NCBI RefSeq assembly: GCF_015999335.1
Contig: NZ_JAEACP010000012.1
Span: forward strand, 91,323-155,322
Length of the DNA stretch: 64,000 bases
DNA from: Tabrizicola soli
GTDB lineage: Bacteria; Pseudomonadota; Alphaproteobacteria; Rhodobacterales; Rhodobacteraceae
Reading direction: 5' to 3'
Shown: one piece after another, positions 33,158 to 41,290 of the stretch
How the letters are laid out: each line of letters starts with the position of its first letter
Numbering within the stretch: the stretch's first letter is position 1
The notes under the pieces: model-generated
Databases searched by the model: none
Told to the model about the DNA's origin: nothing
The model's input: the letters and a program-made list of their open reading frames with translations, nothing else
Translations under genes and position numbers: made by a program

Positions 33158-33236
33158 GGCTCGTCGTTCGCCTTCGGCTCCTCCTCGCAGGGCGTCACGC
33201 GCGACCTGTGAGGAGTGACGAAGTCACCGACGAGCG
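33158..33236. other. Nested inverted-repeat structure downstream of lldD
   Basis: An outer stem GCTCGTCG (33159-33166)/CGACGAGC (33228-33235) encloses a second stem CTCCTCGCAGG/CCTGTGAGGAG (about 33180-33215, one G-U) and a small GTGAC-GAA-GTCAC hairpin. It may end lldD transcription or be a repeat element; the T-run of a classical terminator is missing. Confidence 0.5.
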
Positions 33237-33242
33237 GGTGGG

Positions 33243-34406
33243 TCAGGCCCAGTTTCCCTCGAAATCCTGCGGGATCAACAGGTTGTGCCGGCCCATCGCC
33301 TTCACGTCACGCTCGCCGCAGAGCGCCATGGTAATGTCCATCTCCTTGCGGATCACCTCGAGCGCGGCGGTCACGCCAGTCTCGCCCATCGCGCCGAGGC
33401 CGTGGATATAGGCCCGGCCGATCATCGTGCCCGTCGCACCAAGGCTGAGCGCCTTCAGCACGTCCTGGCCCGAGCGGATGCCCGAATCCAGCCAGACCTC
33501 GGTCCGGTCGCCGATGGCGCGGACAATCGACGGCAGCATCCGGATCGAGCTGAGCGCCCCGTCCAGCTGCCGCCCGCCGTGGTTCGAGACGATCACCGCA
33601 TCGGCGCCGGCGTCGGCGGCCATCCTGGCATCCTCGGGGTCGAGCACGCCCTTGAGGATGAACTTGCCCTTCCACTGGTCGCGGATCCGGGCGACCTTGG
33701 CCCAGTCGAGCTGGGGATCGAACTGCTCGTTCGTCCAGGTGGTCAGGTCGGAAAGGCTGGTCACGCCCTTCACATGGCCGACGATGTTGCGGAACTGCCG
33801 ACGCGGGGTCTTCAGCATGTTCAGCGACCAGCGCGGCTTCAGCGCCATGTTGATCAGGTTCGGGATCGTCGGCCGTGGTGGCGAGGTCAGGCCGTTCTTC
33901 AGGTCCTTGTGGCGCTGGCCCAGGATCTGCAGGTCCAGCGTCAGCACCAGGGCGCTGCATTTCGCGGCCCGGGCGCGTTCGATGGCGCTGTCGACGAAAT
34001 CCTCGTCCTTCATCACGTAAAGCTGGAACCAGAACGGATCGGGGCTGGCCGCCGCCACGTCCTCGATCGAACAGATCGACATGGTCGAGAGGGTGAAGGG
34101 CACCCCCGCCCTGGCCGCGGCCCGCGCCGCGTGGATCTCGCCGTCGGGATGCTGCATCCCGGTCGATCCGACCGGGGCCAGCGCCACCGGCATCGAGACC
34201 CTGTGCCCGGCCATCGTGCTGGAGAGGTCACGCCCGGTCAGGTCGCGCGCGACCCGCTGGCGGAAGCGGAGTTTCGTGAAGTCCGAGGAATTCTCGCGGA
34301 AGGTCTGCTCGGTGTAGCTGCCGCTTTCGCAATAGTCCCAGAACATGCGCGGCGTGCGCTTCCGGTGCAGGCGCTTCAGATCCTCGATGCAGGTGATCAC
34401 GGGCAT
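33243..34406 (-). CDS. lldD: FMN-dependent L-lactate dehydrogenase / alpha-hydroxy acid oxidase
   Basis: 387-residue FMN-dependent 2-hydroxyacid oxidoreductase that oxidises L-lactate to pyruvate at the membrane. The FMN site and catalytic residues are seen in FWDYCESGSYTEQT, PVGSTGMQHPDGE, FWFQLYVMKDE, and the active-site His/Arg block VSNHGGRQLDGA, followed by WLDSGIRSGQDVLKALSLGA. The start at 34406 gives the usual family N-terminus MPVITCIEDLKRLHRKR. No lactate permease or lldR lies next to it. A perfect 9-bp inverted repeat lies just upstream. Confidence 0.92.
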   Translation of the reverse strand: MPVITCIEDLKRLHRKRTPRMFWDYCESGSYTEQTFRENSSDFTKLRFRQRVARDLTGRDLSSTMAGHRVSMPVALAPVGSTGMQHPDGEIHAARAAARAGVPFTLSTMSICSIEDVAAASPDPFWFQLYVMKDEDFVDSAIERARAAKCSALVLTLDLQILGQRHKDLKNGLTSPPRPTIPNLINMALKPRWSLNMLKTPRRQFRNIVGHVKGVTSLSDLTTWTNEQFDPQLDWAKVARIRDQWKGKFILKGVLDPEDARMAADAGADAVIVSNHGGRQLDGALSSIRMLPSIVRAIGDRTEVWLDSGIRSGQDVLKALSLGATGTMIGRAYIHGLGAMGETGVTAALEVIRKEMDITMALCGERDVKAMGRHNLLIPQDFEGNWA

Positions 34407-34420
34407 GGGTGGTGGCTCCC

Positions 34421-34449
34421 GGTATTGGTCAACTCCTGTTACCAATACC
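34421..34449. promoter_or_regulatory. Inverted repeat upstream of lldD, candidate operator
   Basis: GGTATTGGT (34421-34429) and ACCAATACC (34441-34449) are perfect 9-bp arms separated by 11 bases, 14 bases before the lldD start. The inner half-sites TTGGT/ACCAA match those of LldR/PdhR-type GntR regulators, although those usually have a shorter spacer. An RNA hairpin over the leader is the alternative. Confidence 0.55.
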
Positions 34450-34485
34450 GCGGGCATCCGTCCATACGTCCGGCAAGCGCGCGAC

Positions 34486-34530
34486 CCCGGAATTCGAACG
34501 AATTCCGGGACGATTTCCGTCCGGAAATCG
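34486..34530 (-). terminator. Double hairpin terminator downstream of trpA
   Basis: CCGGAATTCG-AA-CGAATTCCGG (34487-34508) is followed by CGATTTCCG-TC-CGGAAATCG (34511-34530). The two stems are perfect and nearly abut, the same tandem design as at 30279-30320. Confidence 0.65.
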
Positions 34531-34544
34531 GCGTCGCGCGAGGA

Positions 34545-35336
34545 TCAGGCCGAATGCGCTCCGTCGGCCAGCGCCTTCACGCGGGCCAGCACCTGCGCAA
34601 CCGGCACGCCCGCACCGATGTCCTTGACGATGGCCGAGCCCACGACGCAGCCATCCGCCACGCCGGCGATGGTCTTCGCCGCCTCGGGCGTGTTGATGCC
34701 GAAGCCGACGATCACCGGCAGGCCGGTCGACCGCTTGATCCGCACGACCTCCGGTCCCACGTCGGTCGCCTGCGCCGCCGCCGCCCCGGTGATGCCGGTG
34801 ATCGAGACGTAGTAGACGAAGCCGGAGGTGTTCTGCAGCACCTTCGGCAGGCGCTTGTCATCGGTGGTGGGCGTCGCCAGCCGGATGAAGTTCAGCCCGG
34901 CCTTCTGCGCCGGGATGCAGAGTTCGGCATCCTCCTCGGGCGGCAGGTCCACCACGATGAGGCCGTCGATCCCGGCGTCGGTCGCCTCGACCAGGAAGCG
35001 GTCGACGCCGCGCGAATAGATCGGGTTGTAGTAGCCCATGAGGACGATGGGCGTCCTGTCATCCGCGGCCCGGAAGGCGCGGACCATGGCCAGCACCCGG
35101 TCCATCTTCATGCCGCCTTCCAGCGCCCGCTGCCCGGCCGCCTGGATCGTCGGCCCGTCCGCCATCGGATCGGTGAAGGGCATCCCCAGCTCGATCACGT
35201 CCACCCCGGCGGCCGGAAGGCCCTGCATCACGGCAAGCGAGGTCGCCTCGTCGGGATCGCCGCCCATGATATAGGCGACGAAGGCCTTCTTCCCCTCGGC
35301 CTTCAGCCGCGCGAAGGTGTCGTCGATCCGTGTCAT
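34545..35336 (-). CDS. trpA: Tryptophan synthase alpha subunit
   Basis: 263-residue TIM-barrel subunit that releases indole from indole-3-glycerol phosphate for the beta subunit. The catalytic glutamate is in [16 protein letters not shown] and the aspartate in [13 protein letters not shown]. The phosphate-binding loops are in [10 protein letters not shown] and VVGSAIVK. The ATG at 35336 gives the usual start [12 protein letters not shown]. trpB is not adjacent; in Rhodobacteraceae trpF-trpB are often elsewhere. It is followed by a double hairpin. Confidence 0.95.
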   Translation of the reverse strand: MTRIDDTFARLKAEGKKAFVAYIMGGDPDEATSLAVMQGLPAAGVDVIELGMPFTDPMADGPTIQAAGQRALEGGMKMDRVLAMVRAFRAADDRTPIVLMGYYNPIYSRGVDRFLVEATDAGIDGLIVVDLPPEEDAELCIPAQKAGLNFIRLATPTTDDKRLPKVLQNTSGFVYYVSITGITGAAAAQATDVGPEVVRIKRSTGLPVIVGFGINTPEAAKTIAGVADGCVVGSAIVKDIGAGVPVAQVLARVKALADGAHSA

Positions 35337-35396
35337 GGCGGTCCCCCTGCTGGTCGGCTCCATCTGCCATGGCCGACATGGGGAAATCAATGGGAC

Positions 35397-35810
35397 TCAG
35401 CCCGGTTGCCGCCAGGGCGAGGAGATCATCCAGTGCGTCCCGAAGCGGTCCTTCACCATGCCGAACCCGTCGGACCAGAAGGTCGGCTGGAACTCCATGA
35501 TCACCGCGCCGCCCTCGCTGAGGGCGGCGAAGATGCGGCGGGCCTCGGCCTCGGAAGCGGCCTCGTGGCTGATCGACACCGCCTTCTGCGGATCGCCCGC
35601 CATGCCCGGCGGGAAGTCCGAGGCCATCAGGCTGCGACCGCCGACGCGCAGGGTTGCATGCAGGATCAGGTCCGAGCCCTGCATCTCGGCCGGGGCCTCG
35701 GGCATCTGGGCATAGGTCATCATTTCCAGCGTGCCGCCGAACAGATCGCGGTAGGCCTCCAGCGCGGCGCGGGCGTTGCCCTGGAAATGGATATAGGGAT
35801 CGAAGCTCAT
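35397..35810 (-). CDS. VOC-fold (PhnB-like, 3-demethylubiquinone-9 3-methyltransferase-like) protein
   Basis: 137-residue vicinal-oxygen-chelate protein. The N-terminus PYIHFQGNARAALEAY and the C-terminal WSDGFGMVKDRFGTHWMI are characteristic of the PhnB subgroup. These proteins are widespread and mostly of unknown function despite the historic methyltransferase label. The ATG at 35810 follows GAGGTGCACC. It is 60 bases upstream of trpA and divergent from ychF. Confidence 0.85.
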   Translation of the reverse strand: MSFDPYIHFQGNARAALEAYRDLFGGTLEMMTYAQMPEAPAEMQGSDLILHATLRVGGRSLMASDFPPGMAGDPQKAVSISHEAASEAEARRIFAALSEGGAVIMEFQPTFWSDGFGMVKDRFGTHWMISSPWRQPG

Positions 35811-35915
35811 GGTGCACCTCCTGCCCGCCAGCCTACGCCCGGGATCCGAGTCGCAGAAGCTTGATCCCGCCGCGCCACCCCCGTAGAAGCGGCCCGTCGC
35901 TTGCAGGAGGGTATC

Positions 35916-37013
35916 ATGGGCTTCAGGATGGGCATCGTCGGGCTGCCGAACGTGGGCAAGTCCACCCTCTTCAACGCGCTGACCCGTACGGCGGCGGCGC
36001 AGGCGGCGAACTTCCCCTTCTGCACCATCGAGCCCAACGTGGGCGAGGTCGCGGTCCCCGATGCGCGGCTGGACAAGCTGGCGGCGATCGCGGGCTCGAA
36101 GCAGATCATCCCGACACGGATGACCTTCGTCGATATCGCCGGCCTCGTGCGCGGGGCATCGAGGGGCGAGGGCCTCGGCAACCAGTTCCTCGCCAATATC
36201 CGCGAATGCGACGCCATCGCCCATGTGCTGCGCTGCTTCGAGGACGGCGACATCACCCATGTCGAGGGCCGGATCGACCCGGTGGCCGATGCCGAGACCA
36301 TCGAGACCGAGCTGATGCTGGCGGATCTGGAATCGATCGAGCGGCGCCGGGCGAACCTGGCGCGCAAGCTCAAGGGCGGCGACAAGGAAAGCCTGGACCA
36401 GGACCGCCTGCTGGCCGTGGCGCAGAAGGTGCTGGAGGACGGCAAGCCCGCCCGTACGATCCAGATCGCCGAGGATGACCAGAAACAATGGCGGATGCTG
36501 CAGCTCCTGACCGCGAAGCCGGTGCTTTACGTCTGCAACGTCGAGGAGGCTTCGGCCGCGACAGGCAACAGCCAGTCGGCCCGCGTGGCCGAGATGGCGG
36601 CGAAACAGGGCGCGGGCGCGGTGGTGATCTCGGCCCGGATCGAGGAGGAACTGGCGCAGCTTCCCGAGGACGAGGCCGCGATGTTCCTGGAGGAGATGGG
36701 CCTGCACGAGGCCGGGCTCGACCGGCTGATCCGCGCGGGCCATGCGCTTCTGGGCCTGCAGACCTATTTCACCGTCGGCCCGAAGGAGGCCCGCGCCTGG
36801 ACGATCCAGAAGGGCACGCTGGCGCCGCAGGCGGCCGGGGTGATCCATGGCGATTTCGAAAAGGGCTTCATCCGGGCCGAAACCGTCGCCTATGACGATT
36901 ACATCGCCGGCAATGGCGAGGCGGGGGCCAAGGAGGCCGGCAAGTTCCGGGTGGAAGGCAAGACCTACGAGGTCAAGGACGGCGACGTCCTGCATTTCCT
37001 GTTCAACGGCTGA
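35916..37013 (+). CDS. ychF: Redox-regulated ATPase YchF (OLA1 family)
   Basis: 365-residue Obg-related P-loop protein. G1 is GLPNVGKSTLFNALT, the G3 region is FVDIAGLVRGASRGEGLGNQF, and the G4 position has the altered specificity motif (YVCNVEEAS) expected for an ATP-preferring member. A coiled-coil insert and a C-terminal TGS domain (FFTVGPKEARAWTI-like, GVIHGDFEKGFIRAE) follow. It associates with ribosomes and modulates stress and redox responses in other bacteria. The ATG at 35916 follows CAGGAGGGTATC. Confidence 0.95.
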   Translation: MGFRMGIVGLPNVGKSTLFNALTRTAAAQAANFPFCTIEPNVGEVAVPDARLDKLAAIAGSKQIIPTRMTFVDIAGLVRGASRGEGLGNQFLANIRECDAIAHVLRCFEDGDITHVEGRIDPVADAETIETELMLADLESIERRRANLARKLKGGDKESLDQDRLLAVAQKVLEDGKPARTIQIAEDDQKQWRMLQLLTAKPVLYVCNVEEASAATGNSQSARVAEMAAKQGAGAVVISARIEEELAQLPEDEAAMFLEEMGLHEAGLDRLIRAGHALLGLQTYFTVGPKEARAWTIQKGTLAPQAAGVIHGDFEKGFIRAETVAYDDYIAGNGEAGAKEAGKFRVEGKTYEVKDGDVLHFLFNG

Positions 37014-37037
37014 GTGCGGGAACTGATCTGCGGGCGC

Positions 37038-37859
37038 CTATCCCCGCAGGATCGCCCAGATGAAGCGCAGGCAGACGGCGGCCAGGAACAGGCCGAAGGC
37101 GGTTTCCAGGCGGCGGCGGCTCAGGCCATGGGCCAGCGCCACGCCGAAGCGGGTGGTCAGGATCGAGGTGGGGATCGTGAGCGCGAAGGTCGCGAGCGAG
37201 ACGAAGCCGAGCGCGTCGGCGGGCAGGTCGGTCCGTCCCCAGCCGGCCGCCATGTAGCCCAGCGTTCCGGGGATGGCGATCAGCACGCCCACCCCCGCCG
37301 AGGTCGAGACCGCGCGGTGGATCGGGACGTTATGCAGCGTCAGGATCAGGGTCGAGACCGCGCCGCCGCCGATGCCCATCAGGGCGGAAACCAGTCCGAC
37401 GCCGGCGCCATAGGCCCGCATCGCCGCCTTGCCGGGCAGGCTGTCGCGCAACCGCCAGCCCGAGCCTCCGGCCAGAAGCTTGACGGCATTGATCGCGGCC
37501 ACCACGGCAAAGACCAGCTGGAACAGCTGCGGCGGGGCGAAGCGCGCGATGACCGAGCCGACCGCCACCCCCGCCAGCACCGGCAGCGCCCAGAGCCGCA
37601 GCAGGTCGAGGTCGACCGTCCCGCGCTTGAAATGCCCGCGCGAGGACTGGATCGAGGTGGGGATGATCACGGCGAGCGAGGTGCCGACCGCCATCGGCAT
37701 CGCCACCTCGGGCGCATGGCCAAGGGTCTGGAACACCTCGTAGAAGACCGGGACCGAGATCGCCCCGCCGCCGATGCCGAAGAGCCCGGCCAGAAAGCCG
37801 ATCAATGCCCCGGCGATGGCCAGCGCGGCGACCAGCGGCAGAAGCGTGGCGGGATCCAT
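37038..37859 (-). CDS. TauE/SafE family sulfite/anion exporter
   Basis: 273-residue inner-membrane protein with about eight hydrophobic segments in two repeats. Each repeat carries the family glycine motif: GLFGIGGGAISVPVFYEV in the first and ALMGIGGGAVSTLILTL in the second. Members export sulfite, sulfoacetate or other organic anions during sulfonate breakdown. It is the last gene of a four-gene operon (FAH hydrolase, RraA-like, dehydrogenase, this gene), starting 8 bases after the preceding stop. Confidence 0.87.
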   Translation of the reverse strand: MDPATLLPLVAALAIAGALIGFLAGLFGIGGGAISVPVFYEVFQTLGHAPEVAMPMAVGTSLAVIIPTSIQSSRGHFKRGTVDLDLLRLWALPVLAGVAVGSVIARFAPPQLFQLVFAVVAAINAVKLLAGGSGWRLRDSLPGKAAMRAYGAGVGLVSALMGIGGGAVSTLILTLHNVPIHRAVSTSAGVGVLIAIPGTLGYMAAGWGRTDLPADALGFVSLATFALTIPTSILTTRFGVALAHGLSRRRLETAFGLFLAAVCLRFIWAILRG

Positions 37860-37867
37860 GAACTCGC

Positions 37868-38734
37868 TCACCTTTCGGCCGTCCTGCGAGTCAGGCTGGC
37901 CCCGTCGAAGCCGCCGAGCCCGGCGGCAAGCGCCGCGCCATAGCGGGAACGGGTTGCCTGGGCGAGGGGGAGCTCCACACCCTCGGATTCGGCCAGGGTC
38001 AGCGCCAGCCCGAGATCCTTGGCAAGGCCCGCGATGTCGAAGGTGCCGGGCTGGTCGGTTCCCGCCAGGGTGTCGACCACGACCTGCGCACGGGTCTTCA
38101 GGACATTCGGCCCGGCGGAACTGTCGGCGATCAGGCTGATCGCCAGGTCGTCCGGCACCCCCGTCCCGCGCAAAAGCGCGAGGCTTTCGCCCAGCACCTG
38201 CCAGTAGACCGCCAGCGGCAGGTTGACCGCCAGCTTCATCCGCGCCGCCGCGGCCGGGGTGCCCAGATGCTCCACCCGGCGGCAGAGCTGGTCGAGCACC
38301 GGCCTGGCGCGGTCGAAGGCGGCGGGCGTGCCCCCCGCCATGCCCAGAAGCTGGCCCTTCAGGGCCGGCGCCACCGTGCCGCCGACCGGGCAGTGCAGGA
38401 AATCGGCGCCGGCCGTCCCGGCGATCACGGCAAGCGATCCGGCCTCGTCCGGCAGGAGGGTGGACATCTCGATCACGAGCCGGCCCTGCAGTCCGGTTGC
38501 CGCCAGGTTGCGCAGCACCGAGCGCGAGGCCGCGGCATCGGTCAGCGACAGGAGGATCACCTCGCAGGCGGCGAGGCCGGGCAGGTCCACCGCCTCGGCC
38601 CCGGCGGCCACGGCTGCGGCGGTCCGGTCCGGGCTGCGGTTCCAGACGCGGACCCGGTGGCCGGTCTCGGCCAGCCGGCGGGCGAAGGCGGTGCCCATGC
38701 GCCCGGTGCCTGCGATGCCGATGGTCTGGCTCAT
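37868..38734 (-). CDS. NAD(P)-dependent beta-hydroxyacid dehydrogenase
   Basis: 288-residue member of the 3-hydroxyisobutyrate/6-phosphogluconate dehydrogenase family. The Rossmann motif is GIAGTGRMGTAFARRL. The substrate-binding block CPVGGTVAPALKGQL replaces the usual D-A-P-V-S-G, and the catalytic lysine is in AARMKLAVNLPLAVY. Tartronate semialdehyde, 3-hydroxyisobutyrate or 3-hydroxypropionate-like acids are typical substrates; the context does not settle which. The start overlaps the RraA gene stop by one base. Confidence 0.83.
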   Translation of the reverse strand: MSQTIGIAGTGRMGTAFARRLAETGHRVRVWNRSPDRTAAAVAAGAEAVDLPGLAACEVILLSLTDAAASRSVLRNLAATGLQGRLVIEMSTLLPDEAGSLAVIAGTAGADFLHCPVGGTVAPALKGQLLGMAGGTPAAFDRARPVLDQLCRRVEHLGTPAAAARMKLAVNLPLAVYWQVLGESLALLRGTGVPDDLAISLIADSSAGPNVLKTRAQVVVDTLAGTDQPGTFDIAGLAKDLGLALTLAESEGVELPLAQATRSRYGAALAAGLGGFDGASLTRRTAER

Positions 38735-39345
38735 TACTCTGTCCCTCCGTCAAGCCCGAGGATGGATAGCGTCGTCTCGCCCTGGCCGAGCCGCGTCATC
38801 ATCGCCGCCTCGCGCGCGGCCCGGGCCTGCGCGGCGGCCAGCGCCGGGTCGAGGTCGCCCGCGTCGAGGACGAGGATGGCGTCCGCGTCGGCAAGGATCA
38901 CATCCCCCGGCGCGATCGTCACCCCGCCCAGCACGACCGGAACGCCGATCTCGCCCCGGTCGGATTTCGAGGTGCCGCGGATGTTCAGGCCGCGGGCGAA
39001 GACCGGAAAGCCGAGCCCGGCGATCTGGGCACTGTCGCGCACCGCGCCGTCGATGACCAGCCCGGCGATGCCGCGCATCCGGCAGGCCAGCGCCATGATC
39101 TCGCCGAAGGGGCCGCTCTGCAGGCTGCCGCCGTAATCCACCACCAGCACGTCGCCGGGCCGCGCCGCCGCGATGGCGAGATGCAGCGCCAGGTTATCGC
39201 CGGGGCGGCAGCGCAGCGGCAGGGCCGTGCCCGCCAGCGCCATGCCGGGGGCGAGCGGGCGGATCGGGGCCGCGACCAGCCGGGCGGCAGGCCAGGCCTC
39301 GCCCAGCGTGGCCGTGCCCAGCGGCAGGAGGTCGGCCGCGGTCAT
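38734..39345 (-). CDS. RraA-like family protein (class II aldolase/oxaloacetate decarboxylase type)
   Basis: 203-residue RraA/HMG-aldolase-like protein. The core block GDVLVVDYGGSLQSGPFGEIMALACRMRG and LVIDGAVRDSAQIAGL contain the residues that in 4-hydroxy-4-methyl-2-oxoglutarate aldolases bind metal and the oxoacid (GxxxE...R-D). In a catabolic operon with an FAH-family hydrolase, an aldolase or decarboxylase role fits better than RNase E inhibition. It overlaps the FAH gene by 4 bases. Confidence 0.78.
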   Translation of the reverse strand: MTAADLLPLGTATLGEAWPAARLVAAPIRPLAPGMALAGTALPLRCRPGDNLALHLAIAAARPGDVLVVDYGGSLQSGPFGEIMALACRMRGIAGLVIDGAVRDSAQIAGLGFPVFARGLNIRGTSKSDRGEIGVPVVLGGVTIAPGDVILADADAILVLDAGDLDPALAAAQARAAREAAMMTRLGQGETTLSILGLDGGTE

Positions 39346-40040
39346 GAAGCCCTGGGGCCGATGCGCAGCTGCATCGGCTGGACCCCGTCCATGCTGCAGT
39401 CCAGCACGTCGCCCGTCACCACCGCACCCACGCCCGCGGGCGTGCCGGTCATGATGATGTCGCCCGGCATCAGGCGGTGCTGCTCGGACAGTTTCGCGAT
39501 GATCTCGTCCACCTTCCAGATCATCAGCGAGATGTCGGCGTCCTGCCGGGTCTCGCCGTTCACCTTCAGCCGGACATGGCCGGAGGTGAGGATGCCGCTG
39601 TCACTGGCGCGGGTGATCGGGCCGATCGGGGCGGAATGGTCGAAGGCTTTCGTCACCTCCCAGGGCAGGCCCTTCTCCAGCGCGGCCGCCTGATGGTCGC
39701 GCCGGGTCATGTCGAGGCCGATGGCATAGCCGTAGATGTGGCTGGACGCCTCGGACACCGGGATGTCGTAGCCGCCGGATTTCAGCGCCACGACCAACTC
39801 GCATTCGTAGTGGAAGTTGTTGGTCAGGACCGGATAGGGGATCTCGCCGCCGTTCCTCACGATGGCATCGGTCGGCTTCATGAAGACCACCGGCGGATCA
39901 CGCTCGTCCGCGTTCATCTCGATGATATGGGCGACGTAGTTCTTGCCGATGCAGTAGATGCGGCGGACGGGGAATTTCTCGTCCGTGCCGGTGATGTCGA
40001 GATGCACCTGCGGCGGCGGGGCGAGGGCGAATGCAACCAT
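39342..40040 (-). CDS. Fumarylacetoacetate hydrolase family protein
   Basis: 232-residue FAH-fold hydrolase. It has the metal-binding IYCIGKNYVAHI start, FMKPTDAIV, the acidic residue block FHYECELVVAL, and the C-terminal GDIIMTGTPAGVGAV. The family cleaves C-C bonds in, or decarboxylates, oxo-diacids in aromatic and related pathways. It is the first gene of the operon, divergent from an ABC transporter across 218 bases that hold a clear dyad (40129-40159). The start follows CAGGAGCTTTCC. Confidence 0.87.
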   Translation of the reverse strand: MVAFALAPPPQVHLDITGTDEKFPVRRIYCIGKNYVAHIIEMNADERDPPVVFMKPTDAIVRNGGEIPYPVLTNNFHYECELVVALKSGGYDIPVSEASSHIYGYAIGLDMTRRDHQAAALEKGLPWEVTKAFDHSAPIGPITRASDSGILTSGHVRLKVNGETRQDADISLMIWKVDEIIAKLSEQHRLMPGDIIMTGTPAGVGAVVTGDVLDCSMDGVQPMQLRIGPRAS

Positions 40041-40128
40041 GGAAAGCTCCTGTCTGGTCGGGCCGACGCCCGGTTGGCTGGTGAATCACGTTGGGGTCAG
40101 GATTTCCCGCTTCCCGCCGCAGATCAAG

Positions 40129-40159
40129 ATATGAAATCTCTCATTCAGACGTTTCATAT
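40129..40159. promoter_or_regulatory. Dyad operator, probable binding site of the GntR/FCD regulator
   Basis: ATATGAAA (40129-40136) and TTTCATAT (40152-40159) are perfect 8-bp inverted arms with a 15-base spacer, in an AT-rich patch between two divergent operons. The regulator at 42950 lies at the end of one of them. Confidence 0.6.
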
Positions 40160-40258
40160 ATATTTTTGCGTTCTGGAAAGAATCGCATATCCTGCATCGA
40201 GAGGCTGGCACCGCCGAGGAAGAAGCGGGGCCGCCTTCGCACAACGGGAGGAGAGACC

Positions 40259-41290
40259 ATGACCAACACGACCAGAGTGACGCGTCGGGGCTTCGGGCTT
40301 CTGGCGGCGGGCGGGGCGGCCGGGCTTGCGCTTGGCGCGCCCTCGCTCTTGCGGGCGCAGACGGCGGTGACCTTCGCGGTCCCCAACCCCTCGGCCCTGA
40401 CCTGGCTGCCCTATTGGGTGGCGGTGGGTGAGGGCTATTTCGCCGAAGAGGGCCTGGACCTGCGGCTGGAGGCGATCGACGGCTCGTCCGCCGTGCTGCA
40501 GGCGATGACTGCCGGCCAGGCCCAGATCGGGGCGCCGGGGCCGGGGCCCACGCTTGGCGCGCGGTCGCGCGGGGTGGATGTGAAGTTTCTCTACAACCTC
40601 TATCCGAAATCGGTCTTCGGCCTTCTGGTGAAGGCGGACAGCGCCTATCAGACGCCCGCCGACCTGAAGGGCACGATCATCGGCGTGGGCACCGCGGACG
40701 GGGCGGAGGTGTCGTTCTCGAAGGCGATCCTCAGCGATCTGGGGATGGCGGAGGGCACGGATTACACCTTCCTGCCGGTGGGCGACGGCGGCACGGCGGC
40801 GGTCGCCTTCCTGCGCGACGAGGTGAACAGCTATGCCGGCGCGGTGTCCGACGCCGCCATTCTCGCGGCTCGCGGCCTGACCCTGCGCGAGATCACGCCC
40901 GAGGCCTATCTCGGCTTCTTCGGCAACGGCATCGCGATGCTGGAAAGCCAGATGGCCGCGACGCCCGACCTTGCGCCGAAGTTCGGGCGTGCGCTGGTCC
41001 GTGGCACCAAGTTCGCCAGCGACCCCGCGAACAAGGAAAAGGCGCTGGCGCATTGCGCGGCCGGCAACCCGCAGGAGGGCGAGCAGGACTATGCGCCGGC
41101 GCTCTATGACGGCGTCGTCAACCGCATGACTCCGACCGAGGCCTTCCTTGGCCAGGGCTACGGCTACCAGCCGCCCGAGCACTGGCAGGCGATCCACGAC
41201 AGCGCCGTCGCCTCGGGCGCGCTGGAGGCGCCGCTGCCTGATCTTGCCGCTGTCTACACGAACGAATTCGTGGCAGGCTGGAACGCCTGA
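40259..41290 (+). CDS. ABC transporter substrate-binding protein (SsuA/NMT1-like)
   Basis: 343-residue periplasmic receptor. The N-terminus has a Tat-type signal (VTRRGFGLLAAGGAAG, then ALGAPSLLRAQ), so export may occur folded. The mature protein starts VTFAVPNPSALTWLPYWVAVGEGYFAEEGL, typical of the nitrate/sulfonate/taurine/thiamine-precursor class. The ATG at 40259 follows GGAGGAGAGACC. It is the first gene of a four-gene operon with ATPase, permease and a GntR regulator, divergent from the FAH operon. The substrate is unknown; the neighbouring catabolic genes suggest an organic acid. Confidence 0.87.
   Translation: MTNTTRVTRRGFGLLAAGGAAGLALGAPSLLRAQTAVTFAVPNPSALTWLPYWVAVGEGYFAEEGLDLRLEAIDGSSAVLQAMTAGQAQIGAPGPGPTLGARSRGVDVKFLYNLYPKSVFGLLVKADSAYQTPADLKGTIIGVGTADGAEVSFSKAILSDLGMAEGTDYTFLPVGDGGTAAVAFLRDEVNSYAGAVSDAAILAARGLTLREITPEAYLGFFGNGIAMLESQMAATPDLAPKFGRALVRGTKFASDPANKEKALAHCAAGNPQEGEQDYAPALYDGVVNRMTPTEAFLGQGYGYQPPEHWQAIHDSAVASGALEAPLPDLAAVYTNEFVAGWNA

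Noticed and set aside
37014..37943. 309-codon plus-strand frame opposite the TauE exporter
   Set aside because: Extreme Arg/Gln/Asp/Gly/His composition, the complement of hydrophobic membrane-protein codons.
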